Of a stretch of DNA of 60,802 nucleotides, positions 8,999-15,092 are shown in pieces. The notes below the pieces were generated by a model. That model had not been told where the DNA came from. It was given only the letters and a program-made list of their open reading frames with translations, and did not search any database. The stretch is from an uncultured Porphyromonadaceae bacterium (GTDB lineage: Bacteria > Bacteroidota > Bacteroidia > Bacteroidales > Muribaculaceae), in NCBI GenBank assembly GCA_947174995.1, contig CAMWLC010000011.1, positions 1-60,802 on the forward strand. The letters run 5' to 3'. Every line of letters starts with the position of its first letter. Positions within the stretch are counted from its first letter, which is position 1. A program made the position numbers and the translations under genes.

Positions 8999-9029
8999 AA
9001 AAAGAAAGAGATGATTTCACAATCATCTC
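8999..9029 (-). terminator. Terminator of the DUF3109 transcript, in the cls leader
   Basis: GAGATGATT (9008-9016) and AATCATCTC (9021-9029) form a perfect 9 bp stem with loop TCAC. On the minus strand the stem is followed by TTTCTTTTT. It lies between the end of the DUF3109 gene and the cls start, so it could alternatively attenuate cls. Confidence 0.65.
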
Positions 9030-9154
9030 GGACTCGTTGGCTTAACTAAATAAATTCTTACATGTTAGGGCTTCATAGTATTATGCCGCGAAATTACAGG
9101 TTTTTTAGGAATTTAACAATTAAATTTAGTTAAATTATGTTAACATCAGCCCTT

Positions 9155-9742
9155 TCATGAGATCCTTGGTCTCTGACGCAGGTATTCGCGGGCCGTGAGG
9201 TCAAGCTCGTCATACCATTCTTGTCCGAACCGCCGGATAAGGGGCTCGCGCAGGAATTCGTATGCCCTGACACCCTTTTTGCGTCCGAGCGCTTCGGCGG
9301 TCTTACAGATTTTCCAGCGGTGGAAATTCACGGCGGTGAAGCCGCCGTATTCCTTTAGCCTTACGGGATATAGGGAGCATGAAATGGGCTTGAAAAACTG
9401 TGTCCTTCCCTCGCGGCGTGCCTTTTCAAGAGCGCAGAGACACATCCCTCCGGGTGCGTAGCAAGTGAATATGCAGTCGCGTCCGCCGACGATGGAGGTC
9501 ACGGTGTCGCCCTCCTCATCAACGTATGATGCGCCCTGCTCGCGTGCCACCTCCCTTGCCGCCGGAGCAAGCTCGTCGATGATTTCCGGCAGCAGACTGT
9601 CGAGTTCTGCCGCCTCCTCCTTTGTAAGCGGCGCCCCGGCGTCACCTTCGATGCAGCACTCTCCCAGGCAAGCATCCAGGTCGCAGACGAAAAACTTCTC
9701 GATAAGGTCAAGGGAGACCAGCGTGTCTTGGATCTGTATCAT
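9155..9742 (-). CDS. DUF3109 family Cys-rich protein
   Basis: 195 residues, matching the DUF3109 family (zinc/iron-chelating-like, common in Bacteroidetes). It is rich in conserved cysteines: CDLDACLGECC (Cys20, 25, 29, 30), DCIFTCYAPGGMCLC, ISCSLYP and WKICK, a pattern suggesting a metal or Fe-S site like that of the YkgJ family. No signal or membrane segment. Function unknown. It follows the DUF5103 gene by about 50 bases in the same direction. That gap (9743-9791) holds an imperfect direct repeat of TCTTATAAATC type. A terminator follows. Confidence 0.85.
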   Translation of the reverse strand: MIQIQDTLVSLDLIEKFFVCDLDACLGECCIEGDAGAPLTKEEAAELDSLLPEIIDELAPAAREVAREQGASYVDEEGDTVTSIVGGRDCIFTCYAPGGMCLCALEKARREGRTQFFKPISCSLYPVRLKEYGGFTAVNFHRWKICKTAEALGRKKGVRAYEFLREPLIRRFGQEWYDELDLTAREYLRQRPRIS

Positions 9743-9791
9743 GTATTCTTATAAATCTTATACGTCTTATAAATCGTATGCGTCTTCGTCT

Positions 9792-11072
9792 TCACCGGGC
9801 CGTGGTGAGCAGCGCTGTGCCGATTAGTCGGTCGTAGCGTGCCCCCGGCGGACGGTAATAGGCCCGGACGTCATATTCGTTCACCGTCTCGAAGAAGTTG
9901 CCCTCCACTACGCCGGGATCAGCCGTCTGCACGCTCCCGCCGCTCACGCGCGGTACGGCCACGTAGCGGTAATTGTACGAACCCTGCTTGAGGGGGAGAT
10001 CGAGAGTGTACAGATGCCGTGAATGGTCATATATCATGCGGTAAGGCTCCTCGCGCAAGTGATTTGTAAGGTCTCCGTCTATATAGATGTCGCCGTTGGT
10101 GATTTGCGGGAAATCAAGCGTGAAATGCACCGTCACATAGTCCGCGCCCAGGTCGGCGTCCGTAGCCACATAGTCTCTCACCAGGTAGCGTCCGCGCTGA
10201 GTGCTGTCATACACATACTCGCGTTCCGAGCGGTCGGCGTCGGTCATGAGATATGCGTGGTAGTTCGTGCCGCCGAAGCGCATGGAGTCCACGTGCATCC
10301 CGGGTCCTGCCAGGCGCACCGTCTCGAAGCGCCTGAACTCGTTTCCTCCGCCGAACACCAGAGCCGGGAGATGCTGCCATATCATCCTCTGGCCCTCCAA
10401 GCGCGAGGGAGGGGGGAGGGTGCGCGTTGACTCCGGGAGGGAGTTCTGGGTGACGGTCACATTGAGGTCGGTGTATGGATTTGAAATCATGAAATCACCC
10501 GGCGATAGAGCCAGTTCAAGTTGCTGCCACTCCGTGTTTAGTCCGCGGTCGGTGCGTCCCGACACCTCTCCGGATAAGCTCACCACATTCTCCGACACGC
10601 TGAACCGTGCCTGGAGAAGCACCCTCTCCGGATCATATCGGTCAAACACCTGGAGCAGGTAATTGCCCGACACGAGCGGGCGCATATCCTCCGAAGGAAC
10701 CGTGATGCGGTAATTGACGAAATGCACGAAAGTATTCGATGAAAAGGCATAATCGTCCACATCCGCCTCATTGAATCCCTCCACATATTCCGACTCCACG
10801 AGTTGCGAGGGTTGCCAGTCGGCATTGCAGTGCACAAGACGGTAGCGGAGTTCGGAGAAATCGTCGCCTATCTCATCAAAAGACACCGTGATGCGTCGGT
10901 CGCCGTCAAGGTCGATCACCGGAGTTGCCATGAAATCCCCCTCCACTTCCACCCTCAATGTTCTGAAAGCGGAATCAAACGTGCGTGTGAGCGTGTCCAT
11001 GGCCGATACGCCGGGGCATATCGCCAGGAGAAGCAACCATGCGGCGGAGATCGCCATTCCGAACCTGTTCAT
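9792..11072 (-). CDS. DUF5103 protein, type IX secretion plug-like
   Basis: 426 residues. A signal peptide (MNRFGMAISAAWLLLLAICP, cleavage near residue 24) shows export. The body matches DUF5103, a Bacteroidetes family including the Plug component associated with the type IX secretion translocon SprA/Sov (established for Flavobacterium). Typical stretches are LRYRLVHCNADWQPSQL and DLPLKQGSYNYRYV. Whether this protein serves T9SS here cannot be shown, because no other por gene is in the window. Its start overlaps the stop of the C_GCAxxG gene (ATGA), indicating translational coupling. Confidence 0.85.
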   Translation of the reverse strand: MNRFGMAISAAWLLLLAICPGVSAMDTLTRTFDSAFRTLRVEVEGDFMATPVIDLDGDRRITVSFDEIGDDFSELRYRLVHCNADWQPSQLVESEYVEGFNEADVDDYAFSSNTFVHFVNYRITVPSEDMRPLVSGNYLLQVFDRYDPERVLLQARFSVSENVVSLSGEVSGRTDRGLNTEWQQLELALSPGDFMISNPYTDLNVTVTQNSLPESTRTLPPPSRLEGQRMIWQHLPALVFGGGNEFRRFETVRLAGPGMHVDSMRFGGTNYHAYLMTDADRSEREYVYDSTQRGRYLVRDYVATDADLGADYVTVHFTLDFPQITNGDIYIDGDLTNHLREEPYRMIYDHSRHLYTLDLPLKQGSYNYRYVAVPRVSGGSVQTADPGVVEGNFFETVNEYDVRAYYRPPGARYDRLIGTALLTTAR

Positions 11073-11467
11073 CCCGGCTTGTTGAGCGAATTGTGCATTA
11101 TCTCCACGGCATGGAGTATGAGGTCATTGCACGGGGCTTTGCCGGGGACGCCCTTGAGATCCTCGCAACGCAGACAGCCGTTGCGGGTCTTGAACTCATC
11201 CGTGAGACGCCCCACGGCTTTCATTGCCCCCGCCTTGTCGGCCGGAGCGCTGCCGTGGCGCGAGCTCTCCACGAGAGCCATACCCGTCACGGCCCCGCAG
11301 AGTTCGCGGCTCCCCCCCACGCCGGCGCCGAGTCCGGAACTGAGGCGGGCCGCCATATCCTCCGAAAGACCTGTCACGTCATTAAAAGCCAGAAGCACCG
11401 CCTGGGCGCAATTGTATCCTTGTCGGCGCAGCTCCATGGCGCGCTCTTTTCTTTCTGAAAGGGTCAT
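11069..11467 (-). CDS. C_GCAxxG_C_C family redox protein
   Basis: 132 residues with the family signature: GYNCAQAVLLAF, then GLGAGVGGSRELCGAVTGMAL, then CLRCEDLKG and a late Cys (APCND). Members are thought to be redox-active or metal-binding, but the biochemical role is not established. Cytoplasmic, no signal. It is the first gene of a leftward set followed by DUF5103 with a four-base overlap. The gap to ung (11468-11543) holds an imperfect tandem repeat of the TGGGAATTATGGGAGATT type and no clear promoter. Confidence 0.85.
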   Translation of the reverse strand: MTLSERKERAMELRRQGYNCAQAVLLAFNDVTGLSEDMAARLSSGLGAGVGGSRELCGAVTGMALVESSRHGSAPADKAGAMKAVGRLTDEFKTRNGCLRCEDLKGVPGKAPCNDLILHAVEIMHNSLNKPG

Positions 11468-11543
11468 AATGGGAATTGTGGGAATTATGGGAGATTTGGG
11501 AACTATGGGAGATTATAAACTCTTCACTAAACACTAAACACTC

Positions 11544-12212
11544 TCACCAGACGACCGGGGTTTTGCCGTGGGCGGCGAGGTAGGCGTTCGCCCGGGAGAA
11601 ATGGTGGTTGCCGAAGAAACCCCGGTGAGCGGAGAGTGGAGAGGGGTGTGGCGAGGTGAGTACCAGATGGCGCGAGCGGTCGATATGCTCTCCGCGCCGT
11701 ATCGCATCGCTTCCCCAAAGGAGAAACACGAGATTCTCGCGCTGCGAAGCGAGGCGGTTGACAGCAGCATCCGTAAACCGTTCCCACCCCAGGCCGGCGT
11801 GAGACTTGGGGGCGTGTTCGCGCACTGTGAGCGAACTGTTCAGCAGCAGCACTCCCTGCCGGGCCCAGCGAGTCAGATCTCCGTCCGGCGGCAGGGGTGC
11901 TCCCGTGTCTTCGTGCACCTCGCGCAATATGTTTCGCAGCGATGGGGGCAGATCCACGCCGGGGGCCACAGAAAAACAGAGACCGTTGGCCTGTCCCGGA
12001 CCATGATAGGGATCCTGGCCGATAATCACCACCTTGGTGGACTCGAAAGGGGAGGCATCGAAAGCCGCGAAAATCTCGCGTGCCGGAGGGTATACGCGGA
12101 CGTTGGGATCCGCATATTCGGCACGCACGCGGTCGGTGAGCGCCTTGAAATATGGCTGCTCAAACTCCTCCTGAAGCTCCCGCTTCCACCCCGGTTCGAT
12201 ACGCACGTCCAT
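11544..12212 (-). CDS. ung: Uracil-DNA glycosylase
   Basis: 222 residues from ATG at 12212 (MDVRIEPGWK); an earlier in-frame start at 12245 would add 11 non-conserved residues. Family 1 UDG: the water-activating loop GQDPYHG is at residues 65-71, uracil recognition and stacking are in GLCFSV and LLLNSSLTV, and the minor-groove loop is HPSPLSAHRGFFG near residue 190. It removes uracil from DNA to start base-excision repair. Complete, usual length. It lies just left of the tRNA-Arg promoter region. Confidence 0.95.
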   Translation of the reverse strand: MDVRIEPGWKRELQEEFEQPYFKALTDRVRAEYADPNVRVYPPAREIFAAFDASPFESTKVVIIGQDPYHGPGQANGLCFSVAPGVDLPPSLRNILREVHEDTGAPLPPDGDLTRWARQGVLLLNSSLTVREHAPKSHAGLGWERFTDAAVNRLASQRENLVFLLWGSDAIRRGEHIDRSRHLVLTSPHPSPLSAHRGFFGNHHFSRANAYLAAHGKTPVVW

Positions 12213-12285
12213 ACAGCAGTTCAGAAAATTTCGTAAAGTTAGCAAGAAAATTCCGTAAAAACCACCTTTATATCGAAAAAATTAC

Positions 12286-12293
12286 TAACTTTG
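12286..12293 (+). promoter_or_regulatory. -7 box of the tRNA-Arg promoter
   Basis: TAACTTTG matches TAnnTTTG, 23 bases before the tRNA. No good TTTG -33 box lies 19-21 bases upstream; the region is AT-rich. Confidence 0.5.
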
Positions 12294-12315
12294 CACTCGT
12301 AATCTCCCCGAACCC

Positions 12316-12387
12316 GCACCCATAGTTCAATGGATAGAATAATGGATTCCGGTTCCATCGATTGGGGTTCGACTCCCCATGGGTGTA
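12316..12387 (+). tRNA. tRNA-Arg(CCG)
   Basis: Acceptor GCACCCA (12316-12322) pairs with TGGGTGT (12380-12386) including one G-T pair. Anticodon stem ATGGA/TCCAT encloses loop TTCCGGT (anticodon CCG, reads CGG). T-arm TGGGG/CCCCA has loop TTCGACT. CCA is not encoded. The 3' end merges into a long perfect palindrome. Confidence 0.95.
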
Positions 12388-12438
12388 CACAAGCACAAGG
12401 GCTGTTGAGACATCTCAACAGCCCTTGTGCTTGTGTAC
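12385..12438. repeat. 54-bp perfect palindrome joining tRNA-Arg 3' end and GT14 gene 3' end
   Basis: Arms 12385-12410 and 12413-12438 are perfect inverted copies (26 bp, two-base centre). The left end overlaps the last bases of the tRNA; the right arm encodes the last residues (VHKHKGC) and stop of the leftward glycosyltransferase gene. It probably works as a shared terminator hairpin for both converging transcripts, although no long T-run follows. Its length is unusual for a terminator. Confidence 0.8.
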
Positions 12439-13367
12439 CAAGTTTGAAGTTATTATGTCGATAATACGTCTGTCTTGTGCCGAGTCGAATTTCCGGGCAA
12501 AGAACCTGTCTGAAGCGATAAGTATATCTTCGTCTTTTTCAGTATAGGTGTATGGGTTGCCACGCTTCCAATCAATCTGTCTCAAGCAGCCCATGTACTC
12601 ATCGTTCAAGTCATATATTGTATCCTTGAACTTGGAATTCCAAGCCAATGTCTGTTTATACAACTCGTCGCAACATGGTACTCCGCGGAATGTTTTTTTT
12701 AGATTTTCCTTTTGAGACAATATATATCGCACAAACTCGTCTGTCATGCTCGCCCATTCACATCCTTTCTTGAAAACAATGCCTGATTTGTGTCTGCGAA
12801 TCCCGAGTTTTTTTTGTATACGTGTGATATTCTCACGCAATCTATTATATACTCGAGTCTTTAGACAATCTTCTGTCTTTAAATATTTTGTGAATGGTAT
12901 GTAATATGTAGTTCTGGATGCTATTTGACGATCGCACTCTGAGCCATGGTCATATCCCAAAAAGTTGGTTCCTGTTTTTACATTATCACAAAACTCATGA
13001 ATATAACTTTGTGAGTTAACAGGTAAATCCTGTCCGCTGATAAGGTGGTAATACATATATTCATTTGATTCCGAGGCCTTATGAAATAGCATCAGTTCGG
13101 CATCCAGCAACGAGATGTCACCCCAATAAATCGCCGGTCCGGATATGATTGTCATATTACTTTCTTCAGGTTGATGGATATTGGCAGAGTGCAAAGTGGA
13201 TTTTTTATCTATAAGAATAAAAATATCGTTTCTGGGATGGTCAATACATTTTATTAAAGAATTCAGAGTGTAGAGGTCTTTATGCGCTATTATGCAGTAC
13301 GCATGTTTGGACCGTGAGGGAACGGTCTTACCGAGATCTGGTATATAATTCGGGGGGGGGTAATCAT
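12415..13367 (-). CDS. Core-2/I-branching (GT14-like) glycosyltransferase, frameshifted by a poly-G/C tract (phase-OFF)
   Basis: Coding similarity to Core-2/I-branching enzymes runs across the whole region: KHAYCIIAHKDLYTL and NDIFILIDKKST upstream, then WGDISLLDAELMLF, YYHLISGQDLP, CEWASMTDEFVRYIL, CCDELYKQTL and ILIASDRFFARKFD. Such GT-A enzymes transfer GlcNAc or a related sugar. The only plausible ATG (13367, MITPP) is followed at codons 3-6 by a tract of nine C on the coding strand (13352-13360). With nine, the ATG frame ends within about 25 codons; with ten (or seven) the ATG reads into the full 317-residue enzyme. The in-frame start left at this length is a TTG at 13194, which would lose the N-terminal domain. 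AT-rich compared with its neighbours, hence probably acquired. Confidence 0.75.
13352..13360. repeat. Poly-G(9) tract, candidate contingency locus
   Basis: Nine G on the plus strand, at codons 3-6 of the leftward GT14-like gene. The tract places the start ATG out of frame; gain of one unit or loss of two restores the frame. Confidence 0.85.
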
Positions 13368-13421
13368 CTTATTATCAAATAGTTGCAGAAATAGTTAATC
13401 CTTGTGAAACGAACTTTTATG

Positions 13422-13429
13422 CAAAGTTA
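13422..13429 (-). promoter_or_regulatory. -7 box of the GT14-like gene
   Basis: On the minus strand TAACTTTG matches TAnnTTTG, with only a weak -33 match about 20 bases upstream. The predicted leader to the ATG at 13367 is about 50 bases. The 228-base gap 13368-13595 is thus a divergent promoter region; no inverted repeats of the invertible-promoter kind were seen in it. Confidence 0.5.
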
Positions 13430-13534
13430 AACAATGCAAAGCAATTTTACAAGTATGTGATGAGGGATTTTCATGTATTAATGATAATTAAGCATTTTAA
13501 ATTAAAAAAATTTTTTTAGGCAGTACATTTTTTG

Positions 13535-13542
13535 TAATTTTG
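13535..13542 (+). promoter_or_regulatory. -7 box of the capsule operon promoter
   Basis: TAATTTTG matches TAnnTTTG. An A7T7 palindrome (13504-13517) covers the expected -33 region, where only a partial TTTG match exists. Transcription would start near 13548, at the base of the leader hairpin. Confidence 0.55.
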
Positions 13543-13546
13543 CGCT

Positions 13547-13569
13547 GTCGGGACGCTTTACGTCCCGAC
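13547..13569 (+). promoter_or_regulatory. Leader hairpin upstream of upxY
   Basis: GTCGGGACG (13547-13555), loop CTTTA, CGTCCCGAC (13561-13569): a perfect 9 bp GC-rich stem at the start of the predicted mRNA, 27 bases before the UpxY start. It has no T-run, so it is not a simple terminator. In Bacteroides, UpxY proteins need their own 5' leader to act; this hairpin is a candidate recognition or pausing element (inference). Confidence 0.6.
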
Positions 13570-13595
13570 ACACTCACCATCTTACCCTTTTTCGG

Positions 13596-14237
13596 ATGTG
13601 TGCCTCAAAGGATAGAAATGACCGCGTTGCGACGGCGTCTCATGACGTTGGCGACGCCGCAGGCGTGGCCGGAGGGTCTGAAAAAAGGGGCGTAAACGCC
13701 GAAAAAGGTACACAAAGAAGATGGTATGTCGCCGTGGTGACTCACAACTCCGAAAAGCGTGTCGCCGAGCGTCTCGCCACTTTGGGCTATGAATCTTTCG
13801 TCGCCTCACAGCAGGTGAGGCGCGTATGGAAGAACGGGCGCAAGTCCACGATCGACAAGGTGGTGATACCCTCCAAAGTGTTTGTCAGATGCACCGAGGC
13901 GGAGCGTCGGGAAATAGTCAGGTTTCCCTTCATCAACCGTTTCTTGACCGATCGGGCCTTGTCAGGCGACACATCTACATCACGACTCGCAATCATTCCC
14001 CCCGTGCAGATTGACCGGTTGCGTTTCATGCTTGGCCAGAGCGACGTGCCGGTGGAGATCACAGCCATCCCGTATCGCCTCGGCGACAGAGTGACGGTGG
14101 TGCGCGGCAGTCTGAAAGGCCTTGAGGGGGAGATCATCCGTATCAATGATGGGCATACCGAACTCGCCGTCAGAGTCGACGTGCTCGGATGCGCCCGCAT
14201 CACAATTGACTCGGCGGACGTCACCCCGATTAACTGA
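13596..14237 (+). CDS. UpxY-family (NusG-like) transcription antiterminator
   Basis: 213 residues. After a low-complexity N-terminal extension (1-40), the NusG N-terminal domain starts at RRWYVAVVTHNSEKRVAERL (about 42-61) and continues through VVIPSKVFVRC. The C-terminal KOW domain is seen at YRLGDRVTVVRG to GEIIRI (about 164-187). In Bacteroides fragilis, UpxY proteins are encoded first in each capsule operon and prevent premature termination in that operon's leader. The position here, first gene of a 45 kb gene train, fits. The usual partner UpxZ is not present next to it. ATG at 13596 was used; starting near residue 40 would also leave a complete NusG domain. Confidence 0.88.
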   Translation: MCASKDRNDRVATASHDVGDAAGVAGGSEKRGVNAEKGTQRRWYVAVVTHNSEKRVAERLATLGYESFVASQQVRRVWKNGRKSTIDKVVIPSKVFVRCTEAERREIVRFPFINRFLTDRALSGDTSTSRLAIIPPVQIDRLRFMLGQSDVPVEITAIPYRLGDRVTVVRGSLKGLEGEIIRINDGHTELAVRVDVLGCARITIDSADVTPIN

Positions 14238-14263
14238 ATAATCAACTCTCACATACCAGCATC

Positions 14264-15067
14264 ATGCGAATAAAGTTTCTTGTGGCCTGCGCCATAGCCG
14301 CAGTGCTTGCGTTGAGCTCCTGCTCTACGCCCAAAGACATCACCTATTTCCCTGAACTCCAGCCCGGCACCATAGTGCAGGCCGACCGCATACTTGACAT
14401 GACAGTCAAGCCCGAGGACAAGCTCTCGATCGTCATAAGCACGCAGGACGCCTCGCTGACGAGCCTCTTCAACCTCAGTTCCGGAGGTGCCACTTCAGTT
14501 GGAGGAGAAGGCACATCCAGCGGGCAGTCACTCTATACGGTTGACTCCAAGGGTGACATCAACTTTCCCGTCATCGGCCGGATTCACGTCAGCGGTCTCA
14601 CCCGCGAGCAGATAGCCGAGACAATCGGCAAGAAACTCATCAGCGAGGATCTGGTCAAGGATCCGATTGTCACCGTGGAGTATGCCAATGCCGGAGTCTC
14701 GGTGCTTGGTGAAGTCGCTTCGCCCGGACGCTATACCTTCAACCGCGACCATCTCACAATCATAGACGCAATTGCAATGGCCGGCGATCTCACCATCACC
14801 GGCAAGCGCGATGATATCCTCGTCATGCGTACAGTGGCTCCCGGCAAGCAGGAAGCCTACCGCGTCAATCTGCTCGATGCGCAGCAACTCGCCGCCTCTC
14901 CGGTCTACTATCTCCAGCAGGACGATGTGATATATGTGGAGCCCAACGACAAGAAAAAGCGCGATAGCACAGCTACCGGAAACTCTCCTTTCACCCCGAC
15001 ATTCTGGACTGCGATGGTTTCATCGGTGCTTTCAATAGCAACCCTGATAGTGACACTCACGAGATAA
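14264..15067 (+). CDS. Polysaccharide export outer-membrane lipoprotein (Wza-like)
   Basis: 267 residues. Signal peptide with lipobox LALSSCS, acylated Cys at residue 20. The polysaccharide biosynthesis/export domain begins near DITYFPELQPGT and contains VKPEDKLSIVIS. An SLBB-type domain follows (VSVLGEVASPGRYTF, about 145-160). A hydrophobic C-terminal segment (TFWTAMVSSVLSIATLIVTL) is a likely membrane helix. It should form the outer-membrane part of the export channel, working with the Wzc-like protein encoded 25 bases downstream. Confidence 0.93.
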   Translation: MRIKFLVACAIAAVLALSSCSTPKDITYFPELQPGTIVQADRILDMTVKPEDKLSIVISTQDASLTSLFNLSSGGATSVGGEGTSSGQSLYTVDSKGDINFPVIGRIHVSGLTREQIAETIGKKLISEDLVKDPIVTVEYANAGVSVLGEVASPGRYTFNRDHLTIIDAIAMAGDLTITGKRDDILVMRTVAPGKQEAYRVNLLDAQQLAASPVYYLQQDDVIYVEPNDKKKRDSTATGNSPFTPTFWTAMVSSVLSIATLIVTLTR

Positions 15068-15092
15068 CACTGACCTCAGAACATTATATAAA

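Noticed and set aside
11468..11543. Short tandem repeat of TGGGAATTATGGGAGATT type as a regulatory array
   Set aside because: Only about two imperfect units; similar simple repeats are seen in other short gaps (9743-9791, 18998-19075), so no specific function is claimed.
13368..13595. Invertible capsule promoter
   Set aside because: No flanking inverted repeats of the usual 15-25 bp type and no recombinase gene nearby; only an A7T7 palindrome and the leader hairpin were found.
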